From Prostheceraeus crozeri (lineage: Eukaryota > Platyhelminthes > Polycladida > Euryleptidae), in the NCBI GenBank assembly GCA_907163375.1, contig CAJQUW010014320.1, positions 243,368-307,367 on the forward strand: 64,000 nucleotides of DNA. Direction: 5' to 3'. The translations under genes and the position numbers were made by a program. Of the stretch, positions 11,371 to 23,615 are shown in pieces; the stretch's first letter is position 1, and each line of letters begins with the position of its first letter. The notes beneath the pieces were generated by a model. That model did no database searches. It was not told the DNA's origin and saw nothing but the letters and a program-made list of their open reading frames with translations.

Positions 11371-12655
11371 CAGGGAATGACGCGGTTAACCGGTTTGAAA
11401 ACTCTTAACCGGTTAACCGCGGTTAAAAAAATGTTCAAAGAGGGTGTTAAATCAATATTTTATAGTGAGAATTAAGCACGTAACCGACGTCCAATATGGG
11501 ACGTAGCCAGAGGGGGAGCGGTGGGAGCGGCGCTCCCCCCTTTGAAAATCCTGCCTACGTCCCTGCGTCCAATCAGTGGTAAAACTTATAAAACATCTGC
11601 TTTAGATCATCGGAAAGGTGAATCTATTATAAGAAACAAAATTTACGAGAAACCGTTGCTTAACACTGGCTATTTAGTGTGAGAGAAACCAAAACACGTG
11701 ACTCACTTGTACTGAGGCTTTGAACTTCACCTCGTGGAAATCACTCGACTTCTTGCCTCAAGATATGAAGAAGAAAGTAAAACAAAGCATTTGGGAACAA
11801 GCGGATTCCTCCGAACTGAAGTGCCCGCCAACTAAAGCATGTGAGAAACGAAGTCGATTATCATTGCTTTTGGAAAGTACTCCTTTAATAAATGTCAAAC
11901 AGACAAATTTGCAAGAAATGCAGAATTACGAGATGTGCGTTACTGACCTAGATGTTGATCCATTGGAATGGTGGAAAATACATGGGTTATCTTTTCCAAA
12001 ACTTCAGAAACTTGCCAAGCAGTATCTTGCCGTTCAAGCTACATCCGCAAACAGTGAACGTTTGTTTTCAGCGTTTGGTAATATCTTTGACAAGAAACGA
12101 ATGCGTCTTCAAAAGAAAACCGCAAGTGCCATATTATTTTTACACTACAATTCTTAACTCGTTGAAATTATTCACCGAACTTACATGGAACTCAGTATAT
12201 GGTAGATACCATGCGGCATGTGTAATTCCTTTTTATTCGATGACTTAGTTTTATTCATCAGAATTTATAGATATTGACCGAAACTTGTTTTTTTGTGCGA
12301 GTGATATAGTATAGAGCAGAGAAAAAATAATACCAACAAACTACAGTGATAAGATACTGAATACTAAATTGTGCAACTTGATTATCTTACATAGGCTATG
12401 TCTTGTCTGAAGCAATTTCTGTGGGCACTAATTTAGACCTGCGGATTTCTTGCTCTGTAGGGCCTACTAGCAATAAGAAAACGTGCCTATAAAATCTTGT
12501 GAAAGTGTGAATGAAATAGCTTGCATTTTTAGTTACAATTTTTAATAGGTTGATTAACCGCGGTTAATTTTTTCTTAACCGATTAACCGGTTAATTAACC
12601 GCGGTTAATTATTTCTTAACCGGTTAATTTATAAGATTAACCGCGTCATTCCCTG
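11371..12655 (+). mobile_element. hAT transposon, internally deleted, perfect 8-bp target duplication
   Basis: The 1285-bp element begins CAGGGAATGACGCGGTTAA and ends with its complement. The 8-bp sequence CAATTCAT flanks it exactly on both sides (11363-11370 and 12656-12663), the hAT hallmark. Both ends carry clusters of the subterminal motif aaccggttaaccgcggtt, the kind of array hAT transposases bind. Only the C-terminal part of a transposase remains inside. A GC-rich insert near 11497-11575 (gggagcggcgctcccccc) looks foreign to the element. Confidence 0.9.
11765..12157 (+). pseudogene. hAT transposase C-terminal fragment (dimerisation domain)
   Basis: A 130-residue open frame from the first ATG; the frame is open slightly further upstream. 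It ends with the hAT C-terminal dimerisation domain: LEWWKIHGLSFPKLQKLAKQ, then YLAVQATSANSERLFSAFGN, then KKRMRLQKKTASAILFLHYN. The SANSERLFS block is the family's most conserved piece. The BED zinc finger and the RNase H catalytic core are missing, so it cannot encode a working transposase, though the remaining frame is clean. It lies inside the element with the perfect target duplication. Confidence 0.85.
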
Positions 12656-12663
12656 CAATTCAT

Positions 12664-14829
12664 GTAATGAAAATTCTGCAACCATCAGTTTTCGAAAGAT
12701 GTGTGGATTCTCAGATGAACTGTTCAGCAGTATACAAACTGTGTAACATGATGAACTAAGCAGATGAGCTATACAAAAGTATACAACGTATCAATTCAGT
12801 CGCCGATGTCTGCAGAAAAAACTATGAAATATAAAAAATTTCGATCACTGCATCAGACATTTGATGATAAGAATGCAAGTAAGCTTTATCAAAATTGGCC
12901 CTTCAAGTCTGAGAAATGCTTCAAATTAGTAATATTCCAATAGTCATGATTTATCTCGTTTATTTGAAGTCACACTCACGTTTCGATTCGAATCTGCAGT
13001 CGTTCTCTCAATCAATTCCAGCGTGGTGACTAGACAATATGACAGCTTTCTCATTCTCATGAAGACCCCAGCTTCTGCCACTACTGTTGTGGGTTGTCCG
13101 CTAAATTGATCTACAAGATTTAACAGTTCATAATAATGATGAAAAGACAGCGGGTAGTGGACACGTGGATCAACGGGGAAAAGAGAAATAGCACAATGAA
13201 GTCGCATTTACTAATTATATCGATTTATTAGATTAAAGCACTCTGGGTCAGGTCTTGACTGACTTGGTGAGTAAACTTTGAAACCAATTTAGCTGCAGAC
13301 CTACAGTCAAATTTGACAGACATTCATATATTCGCATGCAAAAAAGTCAGTCACATAAGAAATTTGATGTTGAGTGGTTTAGAAGTCACTCCACAGCAGT
13401 GTCTGACAAACTATGGAGACATTGAAGGCCTCCATTTAATTAAAGATGTGGACAGTATTCTATAATGTGCTCCATCATCTGCAGAAGATTGTTTTTTGTT
13501 CTTATTTTCGATGTCAGATTTTGCAAGTGATTCCGAAAAGTAAGGCTGAGTGTGACCACGAGATAGGTTGGATAGGAATCGCACATGGGACTTTGACATG
13601 CATAAAGCAGACACAGTAAGACCCACATATATGGACTCGTTTATAGCGTACCTTTCTTCAAGGCACGGACAAAGCTCCTTATCTCTACTTTATGAAATGC
13701 CACGCTTAGCATACCTGTTTAAAGCTTTTTCCGGGGTAAAGCAGACCAAGTTTTCTGTTAGCAGAGCCATCAGTGATTTTTAGCGAACCTTTATTTAGTG
13801 CGAATGGTTGTTTCATGCCTCTGAGCTGTCGCTCACAAAAAACAACATGCTCGATTGGTTTGACGACTACGCAGATCGATTCTCCCATCAGCTAACTCCA
13901 ACAATTGACCGCCTACTATACCTGCAAACCTATTTTTAGAGACTACCTAAGAATGAAGATGCTATTCGTATTATTGGCTTTCTTTCCTTACTGGTCCAAA
14001 AGATTATTGCGGACTATTTTGAGCAAAACTGCAGTTATGTAATATAGTGCATGTATGCCCAATTCTTTTCTGTTTAGCCGACAAGTTCGTCAAATATATG
14101 TAATTGATTGGAAACAATTTGTTTTGAACATCTGTAGCCTTTGCAAAATGGAGGTTCCATAGCATGAAATATCAAATGTTTGACTTGACATGTGCTGTAC
14201 ATGTCAGTTAATATGCACATGCAAATAAATGAAGCATTTGCAGTATCATTATGGAACTGCGCGTAAATATTTTGATAATTAGTATTTACATAAAATTTTA
14301 ATCCTCCCATATGGATGAGGTTAAGGTGATTTATAGCCAAGATCCGCTAAATTCACAGCTGTATAGTACAGAGACAGGCGAGTTAGAACAAATAAATGCC
14401 TCCATTAGAAAGTTCACACACAAATAAGTTGTGGTGTGAATTTCATGTGTTTTGGAGGAAGGTGGACCTCGCAGGGTCCGCATTTCATTGCCCAGCATGG
14501 ATAGGGTTAAGTATCTATCTTGTAAATCAGTTCATAGATGGACTGGGCAGCTCGACATGTTTTCCTGCAGTTTTGTCGAAATGAATATTATCTTAATCTG
14601 TGTCTTTTGATTCACGAAAGTGAACTAATTATACCGAAAGAATGGAGATGATCGATCTTCCAGTCTTCCACCAGAGTATTCACAGGAAGTTAAGGTCGTT
14701 TTTTTGCAGTTCTGACCGAATTTTGTTATTCAGCGCGCTATCCTGTGTACCTATGCGTAGAATATGTGGTTCTCTTCAATGATTTTGCTTCAATCTTTTT
14801 ACCTTGTCTGTCATTTTCAGGTTTTCATA
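12664..14829. other. Upstream flank of the large host gene, no gene recognised
   Basis: About 2.1 kb of AT-rich DNA. The minus-strand frame 12944-13207 (HYPLSFHHYYELLNLVDQFS onward) and the overlapping frames at 13411-13888 have no known motif. A 5' untranslated exon and promoter of the downstream gene may lie here; I could not identify them. The first coding exon is preceded directly by a polypyrimidine-AG acceptor at 14820, which implies an upstream untranslated exon. Confidence 0.45.
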
Positions 14830-15103
14830 ATGAAAACTGTCATCGTAACATATAATGGAGAAGGAATCAAATATGACGCAGATAAAGCAAGTACTCTGTT
14901 ACCAATCATGTTCAAAAGTTGTCGAGATTTTGACGTTTCTCCTGCAAATGTTTTATTCCGTTCTTGGCTAGGAGATGAGTGTTCTGAGGAAGATATTATT
15001 GAAACATTGAATGACCCAATTGATGGGGATTTGGTTAATATCAATATGGAAAATCGGAACCTCAACAAAGATATCACACCGGATCGGAAAATTTTGAATG
15101 AAA
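14830..15103 (+). CDS. Ubiquitin-like repeat protein, coding exon 1
   Basis: The exon opens after acceptor tgtcattttcag (14820). I choose the ATG at 14830 because the frame then begins MKTVIVTYNGEGIKYDADKA, which is a first beta hairpin with no spare residues before it. The module (residues 1-91) continues LLPIMFKSC as the helix and ends DPIDGDLVNINM, the D-G-D turn and last strand. Donor aaa|gtgagt closes the exon one base into a codon. No signal peptide or membrane segment is present, so the product is probably intracellular. The start could be upstream if a coding exon was missed. Confidence 0.65.
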
Positions 15104-16952
15104 GTGAGTCTGCTTTTCATTGAGAACATGAATATACCAATCATATCTCAGATTTCCCTCAAGAGCCTCCTCAAGGGATTTAAATTTGGTTGCTTATTTC
15201 CAAAAGTTTACACAGGGCAAACATCACAACGTGTACTATACTGCACTGTATAACTATAGGCGCCACTTATTGGTATCCTTCAGACCTACTCTACTGCTTC
15301 TAATGCGCCTTCTTACTCTTCGTAGGCACACTCTTCATATGCGTCCTACTGCTTCAGAGACGGCCTTATGTGATGAAATTGATAGCTGATAGCTTGAAGA
15401 TGAATTACCCGCAATTAATGAATTAATCCGCAAGCATCGCAAGGCAATGATTGTATTAACATTGTGGTATAAAAGCATTAATCATTGCAACAATGCTTTA
15501 TCCAATAGAATCATAAAATGAAATTTCAGATATTGCCTTTGATAATTTAATTCAATAATTCATGGAAGATTTTATGTGAAGTCCATGAGAATATAGATAA
15601 TACAAGACCCGCGTCTGGTCAGACCCATCTTGATCATTTAACTAGTATTTACAGAAAGGGTCGTTTAACCGTCAATAGACTTAAGCAATAATTTGCTTTG
15701 ATTGAAGGGAAAGAATTATTTGCGAATACATGATGCACAAATACTCGAGTTTTGAAGATACTGATTATGGAGATATATTTACACTATTAATTAGCCATTT
15801 TTTGTAGGTCCCGAAGGCTGACGAATTATCCGGAAAACACTGTAGTTTAATGCACAGTATTTCTATAGTAGGAAATCAGTTGAATGTTTTCCCTTCGTAT
15901 ATATCATCTTCTGATATTAATGCTGCATTTTGCAGTAAAAGCAAAAACATGCGAGAATCGTTCCTTGGGAATCCATGACTTTGGTTTTTCGAAACGTGAG
16001 TGACATTTGGGAAAATGATCGATGAAAAAGTACATTAATAAATTTGATATTTCTTCGGTTATCAGAATATATCGCGTGATAAAATGAGTGCATGCCATGA
16101 AAAACATGAGAATAAGAGCACTTACGTTGTCAATTGACTTTCAGTTTATTCAGCAACGTCAACTAACATTCGTAAAGTTGCTACTTTGATGGAAATAGTT
16201 AGAATGTCTGTCAGGAACCTCAAGTACTTCATTGGCTTGCTGAAATTGTTGATACATCTCTAAGTAACATGTTTCGCATAGTTTGTCTTTTGAATGCTTG
16301 CTAATTGTTAGCTTCAAAAATCAAAATATGTGACAATTATTTCATAGTAGTCTCAAATATATATGCTAGTGTATTAGCTTTAAAATTTTCACCAGAAAAG
16401 TTGATAGAAACCGATCAATAGCAGAAAAACACAATCTACATTTATTTTTCTGTTTGCTTCATTACGAAGTTTCAAGAATGCACTTTGAATTAAACATTGA
16501 AATAAGTAAATTAAAAAAGAGAAAAAAGATAAATGAATTTTCTGAAGATCAATGGCGTTCATGTCATGCAATATTTAGCGATGACAAGCAAATGTTTTGG
16601 TGACTAAAAAGTAAAATGAGAAGCCACCTTTGTTGTCTTCTAAGTTCGGCGTCCTTGATACTGCTCACATCTTTGGATGATTTATTTCCAGTTGTGATTG
16701 CGTACGTGTGTATATTGATCAATTATTCATGGATGACCTAAAATGTTCACGACGCACACACACACACATTCCTCTTTCCAGAAATGGATTTGAGTTTGTG
16801 GTACTGATGCACCCTTAGTGTTATCGCTTTCCAACATGTAAATGTATTTGTAAAATCGGTAAATCTTCATGATATTGGAATTCTATGTATTTTTCTGATA
16901 TCTTCTCGATTACTTTGGGAATATGAAATCATCTATCCATGTCTAATTTCAG
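15104..16952 (+). other. Intron 1, no gene or element recognised
   Basis: 1.85 kb, AT-rich. It contains a short CA run near 16757. Small frames such as 15186-15389 and the minus-strand 15904-16107 and 16389-16571 show no motif. Acceptor is tctaatttcag at 16952. Confidence 0.55.
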
Positions 16953-17330
16953 TTACTGATCCTGTCTCTGTGGATTTGTCGTTCGTCTCAGATGGTTTTC
17001 AATCTTCACATAATATCTCGAAATGGATTAGAGATCGGGATACTCTTGCATCCGTAGTTGGAGAATTGGTATTAGATGGCTATTTTCCATTTGAGATCGA
17101 TGTTCAAGTAAATGACAAGTCTATTGTCAAAGATATTCAATCGGAGAATACAAGGGTGGATGATTCTACTTTAGTCAATTCTAATGATGAAAAGGAAAAT
17201 GACCGAACAGTAACATATCGTCGTGACGGAATCTCAAAAGCTGATATACGCTTGCTTCGAGATTGTGGTGTTTGCCGAGGAGATACTATGAAATTTATTG
17301 CAAAGCAATCTAGAACACCGCTCAACTCAG
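16953..17330 (+). CDS. Ubiquitin-like repeat protein, coding exon 2
   Basis: Residues about 92-217. The exon enters with two bases that complete the codon split by intron 1, then reads TDPVSVDLSFVSDG (hairpin), DTLASVVGELVLDGYFPFEI (helix and strand 3), a polar insert rich in D, N and E, and LLRDCGVCRGDTMKFIA (turn and last strand). The VVGELVLDGYF core closely matches exons 3 and 5. The donor is ctcag|gtaaga. The acidic insert makes this module longer than ubiquitin (76 residues). No diglycine tail ends the module, so it is a domain in a chain and not a processed modifier. Confidence 0.7.
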
Positions 17331-17567
17331 GTAAGAATTGAGTGTTGTAATGCGGAATTGTGTTTCAGACAGTTACATCTCAAATTGTCTCCATGCTCTT
17401 GCTAATGGAAGGATATGCAAATGCTTGGTCCAGTATGCCCCGGCGTCCCGTGCTTTCCGAGACAGTCCCGGTTTGGGTGTATTTGTCACGATGTCCCGAA
17501 AGTGTCAGGACAGACGCATGTCCCAGTTTTTCGCATTGTTTCAAATCATGGGTTTTATTTTTTTTCC

Positions 17568-17886
17568 ATTGGGGAATCCCGTCAAAACAATACCTATGTA
17601 AAATCGAATTTATTCGTGTGACTATTATCGTGAAATATTCGAACTATTTCGAACACCACCGTTGTCAATCGTTGTCCATGAAAAGAGACATTCGCATTGA
17701 TGATGAAGATAATAATTCACAAGGATGGGCAAGGCTTATCAAGATTAACATCTATGTGACTGTGACTGTGAATTATTATCATCAATTCCAATGTCTCTTT
17801 TCACTCACCTGACTATGGTCCTCGAAAAAATCTCGTGCGAATAAATTTGATTTGACATAGATGCTGTTTTGACGGGATTCCCCAAT
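17568..17886. repeat. MITE with about 50-bp inverted ends
   Basis: The left end is attggggaatcccgtcaaaa and the right end its complement. Pairing continues inward through ctatgt-aaat and aaatttattcg. Inner arms (gaaaagagacattcgcattgatgatg against catcaattccaatgtctcttttc) also match in part. It is 319 bp, lies in intron 2 and has no coding capacity. The superfamily is unclear. Confidence 0.7.
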
Positions 17887-17889
17887 AGA

Positions 17890-20430
17890 GATTTCTTGTA
17901 TCTCATCTAAAATTCAGTTTCATTTTTTTAGTTACATTGACAGTGTAAATAAAAGCTACGTATTATTGCATGCAGCTTCGTAAGGACAATGTTTTAGCCG
18001 GGAAAATGCTGTTTAATTTGATAATTGATTATGAACACACTTGTGGATAGGTAAATTTGTCAATTTTTCAGAACTAATGGAATGTCAGGTAAACTTATAT
18101 TAGTTCTATAAAAGATAATGCCAACTAATTTCTGTCTTCTTCACGAAGCCTGGACATTAATGTAAGTGTTTTACACGGCGAAGCACATGGTGTTTTAGGT
18201 TCCTGTAGCTCCTTCCTTTGACTTCTTGGTTGGAGTACCTTCGAAATAAGAATTTTGAATCAAAATTTTGAGATCATGAAAATTTATGTGTCAGGCTGCA
18301 TTATTATTATCTTAAAGAATCAGCTTATGATTCTTTCAAGTCTGAGTCGATATGACCAATATATGGTTTGGTGTAGGACGATCATTTTTTTCAATACTGG
18401 GCTCATATTGAGCTTTATATGTTTCACAGCCAATTTTCTTGTAGAAAGAATGAGAGGTATCAAAATCCCGTTGACAGAAGCATTTTCAAAACAGGCTCGG
18501 AGTAGGACCCTCCAATGAGGAAGCATTGAACATACGTTGAAATTAAAAGTCACGAGAGTCTTGTTCCAGTGATTCAGCTCCAAAAGAAGTACAGCAAAAC
18601 TCGACAGGTCGGCATGCTCACATTGCAAATTTGTAAATGGCAGCTCTGCATTCAGCAGAAGTTAGGGGCCTGCAAATCAGCAAAATTCGAGTCGAATCGG
18701 GCCGTGATTCGAGAATCGAAGGGAGTCTTGAAGGGCTTGAATGTACGCGTACATACTTGAGCTTAGTTTTTATATGCGATATATTTTGCTATCAATACCT
18801 TTAATCAAATGGGAAACATGTCCACCTAATAGCGAAGCAATAACCTTGATTTTTGCATGAAAGATTGGCGCGCAACACTTAGCTGCGAGATGACATGTTT
18901 TATCTGTACATAAAGAGTTTCCATATTCACTGTCTTTACCTTCGCACTGATTGGTTGGCGTCACTGGCGGCATGTATCATTGAATGTTTATCAGTCATCT
19001 CCCTACATGTTCACACATGGCCGTCCACCAGGAGGCCACAAAAGCGCTGGAGGATAAAACACGAAGCCAATTGTGTTGCTTTTCAACATTGAGATTAGCG
19101 CTCATCAAGAAAAATGCAGTCAAATTTGAATGTTTTTATTTTTCACAGAAAATTAAAGTCTACTGATATTTATAACTATAACCTATTTTGAATGACACAT
19201 TAACGCTAGGATCATTATGAGTTGAATTGCAGATGTTGATTTGACAGATGACATGTGAAGGCATAAAATTTCATGAACTGAAGATAGGTCTATCCATCAT
19301 TTATATCTTAACGTTCCAAGAGCAATGGTAAATCTTTTGCACGAAGTGAGCGATGCTTATAACTTTATATTTTCTTTTGTTTTGTTTTTTGTTTTTATAA
19401 CTTCCTATGTTTTCGTTGTCTGTAATGACTATCTAAACAATTCATGCCGAATTATGACAATATATTAAGTAACCTAAGTAAACTTCTCTGCAGATTCGTC
19501 ACTCAAGGTCATACAATTAAGTATAAATAGAGGATAAGTTAAAACTTGGAGCATTATAATGTATGACCACGTATTCCTGAAGCATCTGTGCCTCAAAAAT
19601 TAAATCAATCGAGTTTTTGGTTCAAGCGTTATAGGGGTTAAGTACAAAAATCTACATACGAAGGAAACTCCGAGTCCGTTTACTTTTAGGGGTCTCATTA
19701 AAAAGCCTTTAGTTCTGTGAAAAGATCGGTCAGGTAGCAAACTGATGGGTAAAGCATTTCTTCTGAATAATGTTTGTCTGATATAAACATGTGATTCTGC
19801 TAATATGTAATATAGCTAATAAACATATACATAAACATGCTAGTGCTAATGCAAACAGCAATAGCTAATGCAAGGAATCAGTCACAAATAATGCAACCGC
19901 CGAGAAAAAAAGTTGGGAAGAGATGAAGAAAAGCTACAAAGCACCAATTTTGAAATAAAGACTGAATTCGTTCGTGAAATGGAAATGTCGTCATTCACAT
20001 AAAGATGTAAAATTCGCCCCGATTTTATATGCTATTAGCATGAAATCATATAAGGGCAATTTACTCTGACCGCATACAATTTTCAATCATATTAAAGTTG
20101 TAAATTTTGTCAAGCGCAATTGAATTGAATTTTGCACGAAAACTTGCTGGGCAATCTGGACCAAAACGGAAATTACTCAAAAAACAAAAGATATTTTATA
20201 AACCTTTTTAAACTTTTTATATATATATATATAAGTGGATCAACCTGGTCAACAAAAGTCAACGTGAGGAGGAACATGCATTTTGAACAAGTCCTCATGA
20301 CTCTCTTTCATGGAAGATTTCATGACTCATTTGACAAATCCTAACATGCGATTTGCTCCCTTTATAATCATGCTAGTATGTGCATTGAACGACAAAGTAG
20401 AGGAAAAATGACTTCCAGCGGCCGACCCAC
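17890..20430 (+). other. Intron 2 middle, nothing firm
   Basis: AT-rich. At 18117-18150 there is a fragment of the MITE found at 10891-11084. Frames at 18255-18518, 18320-18628 (minus) and 18770-18973 (minus) have no recognised motif. A (TA)n run lies at about 20217-20233. Confidence 0.5.
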
Positions 20431-20499
20431 CAAAAACCCGGCGGCTCCAAACAAAACAACAAAATCATTAACTCAATCCCCTTAACAGTCTACAAATCA

Positions 20500-20830
20500 G
20501 AACAAACACTCGACTGACGCATACGCATAACACTGGCAAACTCCCAACAAGCAAATCACCCCTCTTAAGAGAATACTTACACAATATTAACCCCACTGTC
20601 GATTCTTCTCCTCTTTGTCCCCTCTGTAAATCACAGCCACATAATGCAAAACATCTCTTCTCTTGCTCACACATACACACAATTGCGCTCACAAAGTGGA
20701 ACTTCTAGGCGTCCCCCGTCATGTGTGCGGAGGTCATCCACCGATGGGAGGGGGAGATTGGTCCGGCGGACACCTGACGGGCCCCATTTCAATATCAGGG
20801 AGGGGATCTGACCACACTGCCACCAAACAT
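20500..20830 (+). pseudogene. LINE 3' fragment (C-terminal zinc-knuckle region)
   Basis: Plus-strand reading gives TGKLPTSKSPLLREYLHNIN, then SSPLCPLCKSQPHNAKHLFS, then CSHIHT and ALTKWNF. The pattern C-x2-C-x6-H-x4-C followed by a short tryptophan-rich tail is the end of ORF2 in Jockey-like LINEs. The reverse transcriptase itself is missing, consistent with 5' truncation. At least one stop (after KWNF) interrupts it. Some of the first 70 bases (aacaaaacaacaaaatc) may belong to the same copy. Confidence 0.65.
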
Positions 20831-21198
20831 GACTTCAAGATTTTAAAGTACTGTGTTTGAAATGACACAGAAGGCTATTGTTTACAATCCAAACTGCAAT
20901 CAGGATTGCTTTTCAGAAATTAATTAAATGACGCCATTGTAGTCTACATGTAGATTAATGTCCATCAACCATTTTATGCACCAGAGTGCAACGTCTATGT
21001 CACATTGATTAGTAGCAGTATTATTTACTGGGATTTGATTGTGTCCTTTAGTAACTCCTAAAGTGGCTGATTTTATTTCATGGGTGTGCCCTTCAGACAC
21101 ATATTTCTGGCACCACTTCTGTCGCATCAGCCAATATTTTCTTGTTTTTTGTTATTATTGTTATATGTATTAGTTATGCCTTGTTATTTTGGTTTTAG

Positions 21199-21555
21199 TA
21201 CAAAAGGAAGTAAAACTGTCCTTCGGCAAACCGGGGGACAAACTTCTAACATATCGATTCTACAACAGTGACTCCTTGAGAAGTGTTATTGGAGATCTCG
21301 TGCTTCGTGGATACTTGGATGTGGATGTGGACTTAATCAAGCACAAATCGTCAATCATTCGTCAATTTCTTTTGGATAAAAAGTGTATTGAAAAAACTGA
21401 TGCTGATTACATGTCTTGGCTTAGTGATGATTACAGAGGATTACTTTCGACAGCTGTGATGGGTAATTTGGACATTGATGATGGGGACTGTTTGTTTACA
21501 ATTGCAAACAATGCAAGCATTGGTGAAAAATCTGCGCAACAAGCCTTGTTGGATG
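21199..21555 (+). CDS. Ubiquitin-like repeat protein, coding exon 3
   Basis: Residues about 218-336. After acceptor ttggttttag the frame reads VQKEVKLSFGKPGDKLL (hairpin), NSDSLRSVIGDLVLRGYLDV (helix and strand 3), a variable middle with SWLSDDYRG, and GNLDIDDGDCLFTIANN (turn and last strand). The SVIGDLVLRGY core lines up with VVGELVLDGY of exon 2. A short tail of small residues precedes donor gatg|gtaggt. Entry and exit are both phase 1. Confidence 0.7.
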
Positions 21556-21896
21556 GTAGGTTTTTGTCAATTTGATTTACTTTGTGCATTTGACATGTTT
21601 ATATTTTTAAATATGCAAGCCTTGCATAGATCCATTTTTTGTACGAACACTTTCTCCCACTCATTTGATTTGTATAAACACATGATTTCAACTGAATAAT
21701 GAAGAAGAAATTCCGGAATTGGACATCAATTCAAATTCCATGCAGAACGAAATGTAAATCGAAGAATGCAATTGTGCGATCTTGCAGCATATATACGCTT
21801 CCGGGAAAATTCAGGGAATTTGAAAAATTAATGTGATTAGTAGTGTTAAAGTCAATGTCCTAAACTATTAACAACTACGTAATGTCAAAGTTTATA

Positions 21897-22107
21897 GGTC
21901 CATGTACTAAGACTATATCAGAGAAAAAGATACCACATTTCTCTGGAGTCGTCGAAGAAGCAAACGCAACAAGTGATAGAAATAACGAAGGAAAAGCGAA
22001 AATCGTTGGCAGAATTAGAGGCACTGAAAACAAAACGACAGAAATTGATAAGTGACACAGAGAACATAAATGAACAAATTAAAGCAACTATTTCTAAACT
22101 GTCCTAA
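21897..22107 (+). other. Orphan coding-like segment, coiled coil, in intron 3
   Basis: An open stretch of about 69 codons, ending in TAA at 22105-22107, reads LESSKKQTQQVIEITKEKRK, then SLAELEALKTKRQKLISDTE and NINEQIKATISKLS. This looks like a heptad coiled coil. An AATAAA signal lies 128 bases downstream at 22235. AG acceptors precede it at 21897 and 21921. Both feed this frame only in phase 0, which does not match the phase-1 exit of exon 3. The overlapping frame that phase 1 would use is also open for about 40 codons. It could be an alternative last exon, an exon of another gene, or a relic of a Myb/SANT-type transposon protein. Confidence 0.4.
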
Positions 22108-22234
22108 GTCACCTCTATTCGTATATGCTAATTGCTGCTATTTTCTTATTGTTAGATACTGTTATTTGTTATCTCCTTTTTTGATTGCTAGTAGATTAAA
22201 AACCAAATAGGTTCTTGTTTTTCTTGGTTTTATG

Positions 22235-22240
22235 AATAAA
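22235..22240 (+). terminator. Candidate polyadenylation signal
   Basis: AATAAA, 128 bases after the stop of the orphan coiled-coil segment. This may be chance in AT-rich DNA. Confidence 0.3.
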
Positions 22241-22864
22241 GATTCGATATGTTGATCTTGAACGATAGTTTTATCGGTGCCGACATCGTTCATTGCTCCT
22301 TCCAAGCGTTAACCTTGTCTTTCAAATGTTTAACTAATGATTTGATAGAGATGAGGAAATACGATGATCATGATATGCCGTACTTGGTTTAATTAAAACT
22401 GTTACAACAAAAGCAGCTATCTTCATTCAGTCATCAGACAATAAATTATGCAGGTAATGGATTAACTACAATTGATAACTGATATCATCCTTTTTTGGGT
22501 ACTTTATCACTTTTTCGGTCAAATTCAGTTTATAAAAATATTCAGGGAATTTTTTTTCAAAAAGCGTGTACACCCTGGCCCGTAGTTATAAAGAGAGTGG
22601 AAACTCATGAATAAAGACTTGAAAGACTTTTGAACAATGAAACTCACAATGAAAATCGGTAGTTATAAAGAAAGTTAATGCTCATGAGTCTTAACTCATC
22701 GAACGCTTCATTCTAATTTTGGTCGAGGTAGGATTCTCGCAATCCCATTGGCTGTCTTAGATTTTGATGACAATTTGTTGGGAAACTTAACGAACGCACA
22801 GTTCTGTGGTCACAGACATCGAGTTGTATGGTCGTAGTGTCGTCTTGAAAGTGCGAGAAACGAA

Positions 22865-23615
22865 ATGAATGACGAACATTTTTTGAGTTTGATTGAGGAC
22901 AATAAGGTTGTACTTTCTAAGGAAAATACGTCGGAAATGAAGAAAGCCAAAAAGCGAGCATGGTGCGATATTGAACATGGATTAAAGGAAAAGGATATCA
23001 TAATGTCAATTGAAAAACTGAAAAAGAAGTGGATGAATATGAAAACTAGGGTCCTCGAGAAGATGCGTAAGCGTCAGGCAACTGGTGGAGGACCACCGAT
23101 CCCACTAACATCAGTAGACGACCGTATAATCAACCTGTTAGGAGAAAAGAATCCCAAAATCGCTTGAGTGCCCGGAGCATGCTCGAGTTCTTTTTTGAAC
23201 ACAAGCAACGCTAATATTCTAATGGGCAACGAAGGAGATGACAGTGAAGATGACATAGACATGAACAGAACATGACAAGGAAAATGACTGGGAAGAGCTG
23301 AGCCCATTACTGAAAACTCAAAGAAAAGGTATGTTTCACTTTCTCAATTTTTAATGACGAACAAGTAGGCCTAACTATCTTTATTACCTTACAGCTAAAA
23401 AGGAAGATTATGCAGCGCTACAGAAGGAGTGCCTGCTTCTTGAGCGCCAGCGAATTAAGGAGTCAATGGACTTAATTCAAATGCAAAAAGAAAAGATCAA
23501 GGAAGAACGAAATCTTATTCACTTACAGACGGAGTATTTCTCTCGTTTGCTCTCGGCGAATAGTGGAGTGATTCAGCAACATCCTGATGGTTCAAGCGTC
23601 TTTCAATTTCACTGA
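22865..23615 (+). pseudogene. Harbinger Myb/SANT-like DNA-binding protein, broken
   Basis: In Harbinger elements this protein helps bring the transposase to DNA. The first frame (22865-23167) reads MNDEHFLSLIEDNKVVLSKE, then KKKWMNMKTRVLEKMRKRQA, TGGGPPIPLTSVDDRIINLL, matching the Myb/SANT-like family, including the GGGPP motif. A TGA interrupts it at 23165, and a frame change is needed near 23265 to continue through the acidic region. A GT-AG intron (gtatgt at 23329, acceptor at 23392) leads to a second exon, 23393-23615: KEDYAALQKECLLLERQRIK and a helical tail ending FQFH. That tail is the usual C-terminal dimerising helix. Parts lie in normal order but the gene is not functional as read. 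Confidence 0.75.

Noticed and set aside
16745-16770. CA repeat
   Set aside because: Short ordinary microsatellite without other structure.
17338-17812. Three overlapping plus-strand frames after exon 2
   Set aside because: They lie beyond a strong donor site and run into a MITE; no motif, mutually overlapping.
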